Shown here: in pieces, positions 1 to 8,314 of the stretch | Position numbering within the stretch: the first letter of the stretch is position 1 | How the letters are laid out: each line of letters begins with the position of its first letter | Assembly: GCA_011391405.1 (NCBI GenBank) | Contig: JAABQQ010000122.1 | Coordinates: forward strand, 1 to 40,652 | Source: Gammaproteobacteria bacterium | GTDB taxonomy: Bacteria > Pseudomonadota > Gammaproteobacteria > Steroidobacterales > Steroidobacteraceae | DNA: 40,652 nucleotides | Reading direction: 5' to 3' | Notes under the pieces: generated by a model | The model's database searches: none | Told to the model about the DNA's origin: nothing | What the model saw: the letters and a program-made list of their open reading frames with translations, nothing else | Position numbers and translations under genes: made by a program

Positions 1-239
1 GCCTGGCCGACAAAGGCCCGCGACCCGAGACGCTCGCGGATCGCGAGGAGCGATTTGGCGATCGCGGCCGGCTGGCCACGCTGCTCGCTCGCCAGCTTGA
101 GCGTTGCGGTGTCGGCCGAAAGTTGATCGGCAAGCCGATACCCGGGAACCAGCACCAGTCCGATGAATGCTACGAGCAGGATCAGGAAGCCGACGGTCGC
201 GGCCTGGTCGCGCAAGCGTCCCGACAAACGTGTGGTCAT
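1..239 (-). CDS. Membrane-anchored protein, N-terminal part (runs off the window)
   Basis: Only the first 79 codons are visible. The ATG at 239 gives a short basic N terminus, one hydrophobic segment (about residues 15-36, around VGFLILLVAFIGLVLV), then an alanine-, leucine- and charge-rich helical stretch that is probably periplasmic. This layout recalls bitopic assembly proteins such as GspM or PilO, and also the start of membrane-bound sensors. The visible part has no diagnostic motif, so no function is assigned. It lies 38 bases downstream of the TonB-like gene on the same strand and may be co-transcribed with it. Confidence 0.6.
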   Translation of the reverse strand, partial: MTTRLSGRLRDQAATVGFLILLVAFIGLVLVPGYRLADQLSADTATLKLASEQRGQPAAIAKSLLAIRERLGSRAFVGQ

Positions 240-277
240 GTTGCCCTGCTGTCCTGTTGGCGAGTGGCCGGTCCTGC

Positions 278-2119
278 TCATGGCGTTCTTGCGTCGTCGG
301 GACGGAAGACGATACTGGTCACGACGGTCGCCTCGAAGTCCGGGTTGCCGGCCGCGAGTGGCTTGAAGCGCCACTGTCGGACGGCATCGAGCGCGGCCCG
401 ATCGAATACGTCGGCCGGGCTCGAATTCACGACCTCCGCCGACTTGACCTTGCCGTTCGCATCCAGGGTGAAGCGCACTCGCACTTCGCCACCGATGTCC
501 CGTTTCAGGGCGTCTTTCGGGTATTCCGGCGTCACGTACCTGGTGCGCTTCAGCTCACTCGGTGGCCGCTGGCGCGACGCATTCGGGTTGGCGAGGGCGC
601 TGCCTTGTGACGGGTCGAGCGGGCGTCCGTCATTGTTGCGGTCCGCCACCGGTTGTGGCGCGAGTTGCTCGGGCTGCGTCATGGTTGGCTGCGCCGTGGC
701 CGCTGGCGGCACAGCGCGTATCGCAGCGGCGACTCGCGTGGGGCTCACGCCGAGGGCGCGCGCTTCTGCGAGCCAGCGTTCCAGTTCGTCGCGTTGCGGC
801 TGTGCCGCAGCTTCGCGAATCTTGAGCAGGAACGCCTGCGTCAGCTCGGCCGTCGCCGCATCGGCCAAGTCCCTGGGGTCCGCTGGCATCCTGCGCAGTT
901 GCGTCAGATAAGCCTTCGCACTGTCCGTGGCCGGGTCGACCAGTTTGCCTTCGCGGATTCGCGTCGAGACAAGTTGTGCCAGCTGCTGCGCACGTGCGTC
1001 GCCCTGTCGGCGACTGACTTCGTTTGCCGCCGCGATCTGTGCCTCCGCCAGCTTTGCGTCGAACTGTGCCAGCCCGGGATCACCAGGACGAATGAGCTTG
1101 AGTTGGACGAGCGTGCGCGCGGCGTCGTTGAGCTTGCGCTGTGCAAGTTCCGACTGCAGGCGCTCGTCAAGCAGGCCACCGATTCGCTGCAGTCCTTCGT
1201 GGGCTTCGTCGCTAGCGGGATCCTGCGCGAGTACCGCACGGAAGTAGGCGAGAGCATTGTCGCCTTCTGGAGCGGTGTAATGACGCGCGTTCATGGCTTC
1301 GCGCGCCCTGTCCAGGAGCTCTTCGCTCGACCCCGTCAGCACATCTGCCGTGTCCGTCGCCGGCAGCGCATCGGCGGACTCGGCAACCTGGGGTTCAGGG
1401 GTGGCAATCGCGGGTGCGCGATCTTCCGTGTTCGGTGCACGCAGCGTGAACCACGCCAGGGTGATAACGACAAGCACCACGCCGGCCACGATGGAGCCCC
1501 ACGTTCGCCATTGGCCGCCGCCCACCGGTTCGGCGGTGCTGATCGCCGCTGTGCGCGATCGACGAACATCGCTGCCGTGCCGGTCCAATGTGCGCACGGA
1601 CTCAGGTGCGACAACGACGATCGGCGCGGGCTCGGCCGCAGTCGGCTCGACGATTTGCTGCGCGGCCAAGGTCAGTCGAGCCAGGGCTTCCTCGCGTGCC
1701 CCGTCGAGGACGGCGCTCGTCGGGCTCTGTTCGAAGGGAATGGACAAGATCGCGAAGGTTGCCGATCCCTTGAGGGAATCCGCGACGCTGGCGCTTGCGT
1801 CGGGTGGCGTAAGCACGACGACGATGCAAGTGCCGTCGGGCGACTGCATGCTTGCGACGATCGCTGGAAGGTCCTGCTGGCCTCGCGCATCCAACAGCAA
1901 CACGCACGGCCGCAATGGCCGGATGAATTCACGGGCTGCATCGACCGACTCAACGTGTCGAAACGTGGCTTCGCCATCCAGGGCCTGGCCGATCTGCTCG
2001 AGCAGCGCGTCATCGCTGGTCAGGGCGATGATTTCGACGCGCGGTGGACTCGAGACGCTCGACTTGTCAGCGAGTGCGGGTGTCGGTTGCGCCGGGGCGG
2101 GCGCAGATAACGCGGTCAA
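278..2119 (-). CDS. TonB-family protein with receiver-like N-terminal domain and periplasmic repeat region
   Basis: The start is taken as TTG at 2119 because a strong AGGAGG lies six bases upstream; this gives 613 residues. Residues about 27-147 look like a response-regulator receiver fold: acidic pair in TSDD, a candidate phospho-acceptor Asp in VLLLDARG and Thr in VVVLTP. The usual Lys-Pro is replaced by IPFE, so it may be a pseudo-receiver. A single membrane span follows at about 207-227, then an alanine-rich, TPR-like periplasmic region (about 255-480). Residues 521-613 form a TonB C-terminal domain with the typical YPKDALKR and DAVRQWRFKP motifs. Known TonB domains pass inner-membrane energy to outer-membrane receptors. 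No ExbB or ExbD gene is adjacent. A cytoplasmic signalling domain linked to a TonB end is unusual; the combined role is inferred only. Confidence 0.85.
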   Translation of the reverse strand: MTALSAPAPAQPTPALADKSSVSSPPRVEIIALTSDDALLEQIGQALDGEATFRHVESVDAAREFIRPLRPCVLLLDARGQQDLPAIVASMQSPDGTCIVVVLTPPDASASVADSLKGSATFAILSIPFEQSPTSAVLDGAREEALARLTLAAQQIVEPTAAEPAPIVVVAPESVRTLDRHGSDVRRSRTAAISTAEPVGGGQWRTWGSIVAGVVLVVITLAWFTLRAPNTEDRAPAIATPEPQVAESADALPATDTADVLTGSSEELLDRAREAMNARHYTAPEGDNALAYFRAVLAQDPASDEAHEGLQRIGGLLDERLQSELAQRKLNDAARTLVQLKLIRPGDPGLAQFDAKLAEAQIAAANEVSRRQGDARAQQLAQLVSTRIREGKLVDPATDSAKAYLTQLRRMPADPRDLADAATAELTQAFLLKIREAAAQPQRDELERWLAEARALGVSPTRVAAAIRAVPPAATAQPTMTQPEQLAPQPVADRNNDGRPLDPSQGSALANPNASRQRPPSELKRTRYVTPEYPKDALKRDIGGEVRVRFTLDANGKVKSAEVVNSSPADVFDRAALDAVRQWRFKPLAAGNPDFEATVVTSIVFRPDDARTP

Positions 2120-2381
2120 GGGAACCCTCCTGTCAGGACGCCGAGCCGCTGCGCCTGGCGCAATGGCCTCTGCACACAGGAGTGTAGATAAGGTGCATTC
2201 CCCAACCTTGTGCCACGTCACAGATCGGGAGATGGAACCGCACCAGCCAGCTCTCCGCGGCGCGGACAAGCCGGTCAACCGGGAAATCGGGTGACGTTAT
2301 GTCGAGTATCGACGCGAGCCTGTCGGGTTGTCTGCACGATGCCGCACGCGCGAGCGGCGGGCGTTCCGACTAACCCCGTCC
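2120..2381. other. Intergenic region upstream of the TonB-like gene
   Basis: This stretch and the adjoining repeat separate the TonB-like gene from the zinc-finger gene. It carries the AGGAGG site that sets the TonB-like start (2121-2132, minus strand) and must hold that gene's promoter, but no convincing -35/-10 pair was found. A loose inverted motif, TGTGCCACGTCACA, lies near 2208-2223. No protein-coding frame was supported. Confidence 0.4.
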
Positions 2382-2435
2382 TGTCCTTCCTGTCCTTCCT
2401 GTCCTTCCTGCCCTTCCTCCCCTTCCTCTACTTCC
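2382..2435. repeat. Six tandem 9-bp units, pyrimidine-rich
   Basis: Three perfect copies of TGTCCTTCC are followed by three drifting copies (TGCCCTTCC, TCCCCTTCC, TCTACTTCC). The array covers the last two codons and stop of the zinc-finger gene and extends past it. It is a strand-asymmetric pyrimidine/purine tract, of the kind that changes copy number by slippage. Confidence 0.85.
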
Positions 2436-2628
2436 TCAGCGTGTACTCCGCGCTGCAATACGGGCACTTCGCGAAGCCGGTCTTCTCGACGGCCAGGAAC
2501 ACGCGGGGATGCGAGTTCCACAGGTGCATGCTGGGCATCGGGCAGGCGAGCGGCAGGTCCGCCAGGGTCACCTCGTACTGTTGCTGGGCATTCGGCTGGA
2601 TGAGCTTGTCGCTGCGTGCGGCCGTCAC
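2428..2628 (-). CDS. Small zf-CHCC zinc-finger protein
   Basis: This is a 66-residue protein when started at GTG 2628. An in-frame ATG at 2685 would add 19 poorly conserved residues. The conserved core reads CPMPSMHLWNSHPRVFL followed by KCPYCSAEY, giving the Cys-His-Cys-Cys ligand set of the zf-CHCC family, which is related to the zinc-binding part of mitochondrial complex I subunit NDUFS6. Bacterial members are small cytoplasmic proteins of unknown role and are often encoded beside lipopolysaccharide core genes, as here, where a heptosyltransferase-like gene lies just upstream on the same strand. The stop codon lies inside the 9-bp tandem repeat, so repeat changes could alter the C-terminal end. 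Confidence 0.85.
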   Translation of the reverse strand: MTAARSDKLIQPNAQQQYEVTLADLPLACPMPSMHLWNSHPRVFLAVEKTGFAKCPYCSAEYTLRK

Positions 2629-2742
2629 GGTGCTGCTGCCTTTGCGTCGAAGTGAGAAACGGGTCGGCCCGATTCGGGAGCGCATTATCGCGCAGCCACC
2701 CTCGCTCGCGCTACGCGCGACCACCCGCTGCAGCCGCAGCGG

Positions 2743-3825
2743 TCAGGTGCCTGTCGGGGTGCGGGGCGCGCCCGCCAGCATCAGGTTGTCGAGCATTTCG
2801 ATCGCGTCGTCGACTTCGACCAGGTCCATCACGCCCGGCAATTCGATTTTCTCGGTCCACGGCAGGTTTCCGGCCGACCGGTTCAGGAAGCGGGTCGCGG
2901 CGCGATCGTAGCGATCCACGCACCAGCGGCGGCTGTAATAGGGGCCGCTGCGCTCCGGATTGGTGGCGGCATACAGCCCGATCACCGGCGTGCCGACCGT
3001 CGTGGCCATGTGCGCGGGACCCGAATCGGGTGACACCAGCGCGGTTGCCCGCTGCAGGGTCGCCAGGAATTCGAGCAGGGTGTCGCGCCCGATCAGGTTG
3101 CGGCATGGCTGCCGCATCTCCTGTTCGATCCGCGTGCCGTACTCCAGTTCGAGCGGGCTGCGGCCGCCGCACAGCAGCACTTCCATGCCGTGGCGCTGCA
3201 CGGCGTGATCGGCAAGCGCGGCATAGCGAGCGACGCTCCAGTTGCGCAGCTCGTGGCTCGAGCACGGACTGAGCACGAGCGTGCGCCTGGCCGGATCAGG
3301 GATCGCCTCGTTCGCGTAGGCCCGCGCGGAATCGGGCAGTGGAATGTCCCAGCGCATCGAACGCGTGGTGATCCCAAGCCGCTCGACGAATCCGAACAGG
3401 CTGTCGAGCACGTGCTCGCGCGACCGCGCGGCAATCTTGGCGTTGGTGAAGAGCCACTGGCCTTCGCGTGCCCGGGCGCGGTCGAACCCGAGCCGGTGCC
3501 GGGCCGGCACCATCATCGACGCGATGCTCGCGCGCAGGGCGAGTTGCATGTGCAGCAAGGCGTCGAAACGCCGGCCGCGCAGCTGCGAGCGCAGGTCGCG
3601 GTAGCCCTGGCCGCCGGCGTTCTTGTCGAACACGATGAACTCGATTCCGGGGATGTGGCCGAGCAGCTTGTGCTCGAGCTTGCCCAGGATCCACGTGAGC
3701 TGAGTCGACGGCCAGGTGTCCTGCAGCGTGCGCACCACTGGCAGCACGTGGCACACGTCTCCCAGCGCCGACAGGCGCAGGAGGCAGATGGACGACGGCG
3801 GTGTGGTGAAGAGGGGCTGCTTCAT
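2743..3825 (-). CDS. Glycosyltransferase family 9, heptosyltransferase-like
   Basis: The 360-residue form starting at ATG 3825 is preferred because the family begins just before the LRLSALGDVCHVLP motif; an upstream ATG at 3876 would add 17 residues. This first motif is the GT9 signature for acceptor binding. The C-terminal half has SPCSSHELRNW and SPDSGPAHMATTVGTPVIGL, the conserved nucleotide-sugar site. Family members transfer heptose or related sugars to the Kdo-lipid A core at the inner face of the inner membrane. It is divergent from kdkA (53 bases apart), with waaA next, so a role in inner-core lipopolysaccharide assembly fits. Which heptose position it adds cannot be read from the sequence. 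Confidence 0.9.
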   Translation of the reverse strand: MKQPLFTTPPSSICLLRLSALGDVCHVLPVVRTLQDTWPSTQLTWILGKLEHKLLGHIPGIEFIVFDKNAGGQGYRDLRSQLRGRRFDALLHMQLALRASIASMMVPARHRLGFDRARAREGQWLFTNAKIAARSREHVLDSLFGFVERLGITTRSMRWDIPLPDSARAYANEAIPDPARRTLVLSPCSSHELRNWSVARYAALADHAVQRHGMEVLLCGGRSPLELEYGTRIEQEMRQPCRNLIGRDTLLEFLATLQRATALVSPDSGPAHMATTVGTPVIGLYAATNPERSGPYYSRRWCVDRYDRAATRFLNRSAGNLPWTEKIELPGVMDLVEVDDAIEMLDNLMLAGAPRTPTGT

Positions 3826-3878
3826 CTGCGGTTCGAAACGGTAGGCAGCGGCGCCGGGATCGTGAACAATCCGCACCG

Positions 3879-4616
3879 ATGAACGAAGCAGCCGCCGCCG
3901 GGGAGGAGGCGCTCGCGCGCGGGGCGGGCGGCGCGATGCTATACGATGCCTCCAGTCTCCACCATCCGGACACTGCGGTGTTCGATCCGGCGCACTGGCA
4001 GGCGCAGGGCGCGCTCGAGACGACCCGCGGCGGCCGCGGCACTGTTGCGTTCGTGCGTGCGAGCCAGGACCAGCACTGGGTGCTGCGCCACTATCGCCGT
4101 GGTGGACTCATTGCCCACCTTGCGGACGATCTCTACGTGTGGACCGGCGCCGACCGCACGCGCTCGTTCAGGGAGTGGCGCCTGCTGCGTCAGCTGCGCG
4201 CGTGGGGATTGCCGGTGCCCACGCCCGTGGCGGCGAGGTATCAGCACGCCGGGTTCTTTTACCGCGCCGACCTGATCACCGCAGAATTGCCGGTGCGCCG
4301 TACGCTGACCCAGGCGGTGCAGCAAGCGTCCTTGCCGAACGAGACGTGGCATGCGATCGGCCAGTGCGTCGGTTCGCTGCATGCGCGCGGCGTACAGCAC
4401 GCGGATCTGAATGCGCACAACCTGCTTGTTGGCGCGAGCAACGACATCTACGTGCTCGACTTCGATCGTGGCCGGATCCGTGCGCGCGGAACGTGGGAAC
4501 GAGCAGTGCTCGCGCGTTTGCGGCGCTCGTTGCTGAAGGTGACCCGCGATCTGCCGGCCGAGCGCTTTACCGAGGCGCACTGGCAGGCGCTGCTGGCCGG
4601 CGCCGGGACAGGCTGA
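3879..4616 (+). CDS. kdkA: 3-deoxy-D-manno-octulosonic acid kinase
   Basis: This 245-residue protein matches Kdo kinases, which phosphorylate the Kdo sugar of lipid A-Kdo at position 4. The family features seen are AMLYDASSL near the N terminus, WVLRHYRRGGL (residues about 66-76, with the kinase Arg/His region), RSFREWRLL, the catalytic loop HADLNAHNLL (about 174-183) and the metal-binding DFDRGRIR (about 194-201). It lies nine bases before waaA on the same strand, as expected for inner-core genes. A GAGGAGG at 3902-3908 lies inside the reading frame, so a shorter start near 3935 is possible, but the ATG at 3879 matches the family length. Confidence 0.92.
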   Translation: MNEAAAAGEEALARGAGGAMLYDASSLHHPDTAVFDPAHWQAQGALETTRGGRGTVAFVRASQDQHWVLRHYRRGGLIAHLADDLYVWTGADRTRSFREWRLLRQLRAWGLPVPTPVAARYQHAGFFYRADLITAELPVRRTLTQAVQQASLPNETWHAIGQCVGSLHARGVQHADLNAHNLLVGASNDIYVLDFDRGRIRARGTWERAVLARLRRSLLKVTRDLPAERFTEAHWQALLAGAGTG

Positions 4617-4625
4617 ACACACGCC

Positions 4626-5897
4626 ATGCGACCGCTGTACGTCCTGCTGATTTATCTCGTCGCACCCCTCGTGATCGCGCACGAAGCGTGGAAAGCGCTG
4701 TTCAACCCGGAGTACCGCGGTCGCCTGTGGCAACGGCTCGGCTTCGTGCAGCATGCGGTGCGACCGGGATCCGTGTGGATTCATGCCGTGTCGGTGGGCG
4801 AGGTGCAGGCGGCGGCCGGACTCGTCAGCGAACTGCAGCGCCGGTATCCGACGCTGCCGATCGTGCTCACCACGGTCACGCCGACCGGCGCGCAACGGGC
4901 GAGGTCGCTGTTCAAGGAGGGCGTGCAGATCTGCTACCTGCCGTACGACCTGCCGGGGTCCGTCGGCCGTTTCCTCGACCGGATTTCGCCGCAAACGGTG
5001 GTCATCCTCGAGACCGAGATCTGGCCCACCCTGTACCACCAGCTCGGACAGCGGCGGATTCCGCTGCTGCTCGGCAGCGCACGCGTTTCGACGCGGTCCG
5101 TCGATCGCTACCGGCGCATGGCCTCGCTGTTCCGCGATACCTTGTCGCACGGCATCCTGATCGGTGCGCAGACGCCGGCCGACGCCGAACGATTTCGCGC
5201 GATTGGCGCCGCGCCGGGCCGCGTGCAGGTGACCGGCAACATCAAGTACGACCTGGCGATTCCAGCTGAAACGGTCGAAGCCGGTCGCGCGCTGCGGCAG
5301 CAATGGGGAGCGGGGCGGCCGGTCTGGATCGCCGGCAGCACGCACGAGGGCGAAGAAGAAGCCGCATTGGCAGCGCACGCAGCCGTGCGTGCCCGCCATC
5401 CCGATACGCTGCTGTTGCTGGTGCCGCGTCACCCGCAGCGCTTCGATGCGGTGCGTGCGCTGCTGCGCAAGCGCGGCGTGCCGCATGTGCAGCGCAGTTC
5501 GGGCACCGTGCCGGCGCCGGGCGACGCGGTGTTCCTGATCGATACGCTCGGCGAGTTGCAGATGTTCTACGCGGCCGCGGACATCGCGTTCGTTGCAGGC
5601 AGTCTGGTGCCGATCGGCGGGCACAGCCTGCTCGAGCCTGCGGTGCTCGGACTGCCGATGCTCTCGGGTCCGCACACCCACAATTCGCAGGACATCGCCG
5701 ACATGTTCGAGCACGCCGGCGCACTGCGCATCGTGCGCAGCCAGGAGGAACTGGGTTACCGCCTGATCGAGTGGATCAGCGATCCGGAGCGGGCGCGGGC
5801 AACGGGTGCCCTCGGGTGCGAGGCCGTGGCGGCCAACCGTGGAGCGGTCGACCGCCTGGTCGCCATGATCGAGCCGCTGCTCAGGACTTCGGCCTGA
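4626..5897 (+). CDS. waaA: Kdo transferase (lipid IV-A 3-deoxy-D-manno-octulosonic acid transferase)
   Basis: This 423-residue protein has the expected length and layout of WaaA/KdtA. An N-terminal membrane anchor (YVLLIYLVAPLVIAHEAW) is followed by the acceptor domain motif WIHAVSVGEVQAA (about residues 48-60) with its catalytic Glu, then ETEIWPTLYHQL. The donor domain has the sequence GSLVPIGGHSLLEPA (about 325-339), which binds CMP-Kdo. It adds Kdo to lipid A precursor at the cytoplasmic face of the inner membrane. It is probably co-transcribed with kdkA. Its last 17 bases overlap the end of the convergent tolC gene. Confidence 0.95.
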   Translation: MRPLYVLLIYLVAPLVIAHEAWKALFNPEYRGRLWQRLGFVQHAVRPGSVWIHAVSVGEVQAAAGLVSELQRRYPTLPIVLTTVTPTGAQRARSLFKEGVQICYLPYDLPGSVGRFLDRISPQTVVILETEIWPTLYHQLGQRRIPLLLGSARVSTRSVDRYRRMASLFRDTLSHGILIGAQTPADAERFRAIGAAPGRVQVTGNIKYDLAIPAETVEAGRALRQQWGAGRPVWIAGSTHEGEEEAALAAHAAVRARHPDTLLLLVPRHPQRFDAVRALLRKRGVPHVQRSSGTVPAPGDAVFLIDTLGELQMFYAAADIAFVAGSLVPIGGHSLLEPAVLGLPMLSGPHTHNSQDIADMFEHAGALRIVRSQEELGYRLIEWISDPERARATGALGCEAVAANRGAVDRLVAMIEPLLRTSA

Positions 5898-7338
5898 CGA
5901 CCGGCAGCGTAGTCGGCTGCGTCAGGAAGCCGTTGATCGCGTCGAGGTCGTCCTGCTGCAGGCCACCGGTGGCTGATTCCAGGCGCACGATGTTGATCAG
6001 GTAGTCGTAGCGGCTGCGGGCGTAATCGCGCTGGGCTTCGAACAGGCGGCGACGCGCATCGAGCACGTCGACCGTCGTGCGCGTGCCGACCTCGAAGCCG
6101 GCCTCCGTCGCCTCGAGCGCGGTCTGGCTCGACTTCACGGCCTGGCTCAGCGCCTGCACGCGCGCCTTCTCGGCCAGCACGCCGAGGTAGGCATCGCGGG
6201 TCTCGCGCTCGGCCGAACGCATGGTGCCCTCGAGTTTCTCGCGAGCCGCGCGGTGCAGGTGTACTTGCTCGCGCACGCGCGATTGCGTCCCGCCGCCGCT
6301 GAAGATCGGGATATTCAAGCGCAGGCCGATCACGTCGCTGGTCTGGCTCGAGTCGGCCGAGCCGCCCACAGGGTCGCCCGCGCCGAGGGTACCCGACGGA
6401 TCGAACGACTGGTTGGTCTGCGTTGCGTCGCGATTGCTCTCGTTGTACTGCGCGAAGAGATCGACCGTGGGCAGGTGGCCGCTCTGCGCGATCTTGGCGT
6501 TGGCGCTCGCCACTTCCGAATTCAGGCGCGCGGCGATCACGTTGAGGTTGTTGGCAAGCGCAAGGTCGACCCACGCCTGCTCGTCCTGCGGGTCCGGCTT
6601 GTTGAGCGGCATCTGCTCAGCCGGCTTCACCAGCGCCTGGTAGTCCTTGTCGGTGAGTTCGCGCAGGGCTTCCTGCGCGGTCGCGAGCGTGCGCTTGGCG
6701 GCAATGACGCCTGCCGTCGCGCTGTCGTGTGCAGCGCGCGATTCCTGCACGTCGGTGACGGCGATCAGGCCGACTTCGAAACGTTTTTCGGCCTGCTCCA
6801 GCTGCCGGCTGAACGCATCGAGCGTCGCCTGCGCGGCGCCGAGCGTGTCCTCGGCGGCCAGCACGTCGAAATAGGCCCGCGAGACGCGCACGAGCAAGTC
6901 CTGTTGCGCCGCGCGATACGTCGCCTCGGCCACCGCCACCTGCGAATCGGCGCGTTTCAGTTCCTGCCACTGGTCCCAGCGGAAGACGGTCTGGGTCAGT
7001 TCGGCACGGTAGTCCCAGTACTGGCTGACGTCGGTCGAACTCTTGTTACCGACCGTGACGATGTTGCCCGTCGTCTGGCTCACTTGCGGAAAGGTCGACT
7101 CGCCATCGGAATTGGCCGTGTAGACCTGGCCGCCGAGGTTGACCTGCGGCAGCAGCAGGGCGCGCGCCTGCGGCTTGACCTCGAGCGCCGCGGAGCGCCG
7201 GGCCTCCGCTTCGCGCACCAGCGGGTCGCTGCGGACCGCGTCCAGGTAGACCTCGATCAGGTTCTCGGCGCGGACCGGGGCCGTACCCAGCAGGGCGGCA
7301 GCGACGCTGCAAGCGAGAAAAAAGGATTTCGTCGTCAT
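5881..7338 (-). CDS. tolC: TolC-family outer-membrane efflux protein
   Basis: The start at ATG 7338 gives 485 residues with a clear signal peptide (MTTKSFFLACSVAAALLG up to about APVRA). The mature part has the two repeated OEP units of TolC. The first is marked by DPLVREAEARRSAALE and QARALLLPQV, and the second by NLNVIAARLNSEVASANAKI with GHLPTVDLFA. TolC proteins form trimeric channels across the outer membrane and periplasm for drug efflux and type I secretion. The gene lies downstream of the PCMT-like gene on the same strand; the 101-base gap holds a palindrome and a -10-like element. No pump or adaptor gene is in the window, so it probably serves several systems. Confidence 0.93.
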   Translation of the reverse strand: MTTKSFFLACSVAAALLGTAPVRAENLIEVYLDAVRSDPLVREAEARRSAALEVKPQARALLLPQVNLGGQVYTANSDGESTFPQVSQTTGNIVTVGNKSSTDVSQYWDYRAELTQTVFRWDQWQELKRADSQVAVAEATYRAAQQDLLVRVSRAYFDVLAAEDTLGAAQATLDAFSRQLEQAEKRFEVGLIAVTDVQESRAAHDSATAGVIAAKRTLATAQEALRELTDKDYQALVKPAEQMPLNKPDPQDEQAWVDLALANNLNVIAARLNSEVASANAKIAQSGHLPTVDLFAQYNESNRDATQTNQSFDPSGTLGAGDPVGGSADSSQTSDVIGLRLNIPIFSGGGTQSRVREQVHLHRAAREKLEGTMRSAERETRDAYLGVLAEKARVQALSQAVKSSQTALEATEAGFEVGTRTTVDVLDARRRLFEAQRDYARSRYDYLINIVRLESATGGLQQDDLDAINGFLTQPTTLPVVRPKS

Positions 7339-7376
7339 GGGTACACCGTGGCAGCCGAGGCCGCGCAATTGGTCAA

Positions 7377-7397
7377 CTAGTGTTGTACTAGACTATA
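7377..7397 (-). promoter_or_regulatory. Candidate tolC promoter with palindromic operator
   Basis: Read on the minus strand, TATAGT (7397-7392) resembles a -10 box and is followed at once by the inverted repeat CTAGT-N5-ACTAG (7391-7377). That would place the palindrome over the transcription start, a typical repressor position. The -35 match is poor. The surroundings are distinctly AT-richer than neighbouring sequence. Confidence 0.45.
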
Positions 7398-7439
7398 TCA
7401 CCTGCAGGCCGATTGGCTAGCCCCCCCAGCCCTGCAGGA

Positions 7440-8093
7440 TCAAAAAATGAATCTGGGTGGCTCTGGCGCGTGCAGCAGGGCGGGCATCCCCATCTCGAAC
7501 AGGCTCTCTCGCGACCAGTCCGACGGCCCCGTGCGAGTCACGCGGACCGCCTCGAGCATCGGCCCGTCGCCGACGCAGGCGAACAGCCTGCCGCCCACCC
7601 GGAGGGCGCGCTCGAATCGCGCATCGTAGACCGGCAGCGAGCCGGTCAGGGCGATGACGTCGTACGCGTCGCGTTCAGCGAGCTGCATTGCGTCGGCTGT
7701 CGCGGCGACGACGTTGTGGATGCCAGTGCGTGCCAACGTCGCACTGGCGCCGGCGACGAAGTCCGGAAACAGGTCGATGGTGCGCACACTGCGGGCGAGC
7801 TGCCCGATGCAGGCCGCGAAGAAGCCGGTGCCGGTACCCACTTCGAGCGCGTGCTCGTGCGGCTGGATTTCGAGCGACTGCAGGATGCGACCTTCCACCT
7901 TCGGGGGCAGCATGCACTGGCCATGCGCCAGGGGCACGCAGGTGTCGGCGAACGCGATCTCGCGATAGGCCGGCGGGACGTACTCCTCGCGCGGCACCTG
8001 GCTCAGGACATCGAGCACCTTGAGGTCCAGGACGTCCCAGGCACGGACCTGCTGCTCGATCATCTGGCGACGGGCGAATTGGACATCGAACAT
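7440..8093 (-). CDS. PCMT-family (protein-L-isoaspartate methyltransferase-like) protein
   Basis: Started at ATG 8093 this is 217 residues, the usual length for the family. The SAM-binding motif is ALEVGTGTGFFAA (about residues 83-95), preceded by REEYVPPAYRE and LAHGQCMLPP. In classical repair enzymes this last stretch reads GQTIS-P; here the Thr-Ile-Ser is replaced by Cys-Met-Leu, so isoaspartyl repair activity is uncertain. Such divergent PCMT-like genes are common next to tolC in gammaproteobacteria. It is transcribed toward tolC and divergent from the cyclic-di-GMP gene. Family assignment is firm; the substrate is unknown. Confidence 0.85.
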   Translation of the reverse strand: MFDVQFARRQMIEQQVRAWDVLDLKVLDVLSQVPREEYVPPAYREIAFADTCVPLAHGQCMLPPKVEGRILQSLEIQPHEHALEVGTGTGFFAACIGQLARSVRTIDLFPDFVAGASATLARTGIHNVVAATADAMQLAERDAYDVIALTGSLPVYDARFERALRVGGRLFACVGDGPMLEAVRVTRTGPSDWSRESLFEMGMPALLHAPEPPRFIF

Positions 8094-8314
8094 GCGGGTG
8101 ATTCCAGGGCGAAGGGAACGAGAATGCGGCAGCGCAGCCGGCGCGAAGGTTAAGGTCTCGGCACCGGCGCGACAAGCCAAACTGCCTGCGGATTATGGTG
8201 AATCCAGGGAGTGCGCGCGACACGTTCCTATATGCTGCGGTCGCAAGCCTGGGGCATGCATGAAAACAACGACAACACCCTGCTCGAACGCGGGTGTCCG
8301 CGGCCGACAGGGAC

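Noticed and set aside
2208-2223. CRP-like motif TGTGCCACGTCACA
   Set aside because: The half-site spacing is four rather than six bases and there is no matching promoter.
3939-5714. Long minus-strand open frame opposite kdkA and waaA
   Set aside because: It is a GC-driven shadow of two well-supported genes, with no recognisable domain and a low-complexity Arg/His/Gln composition.
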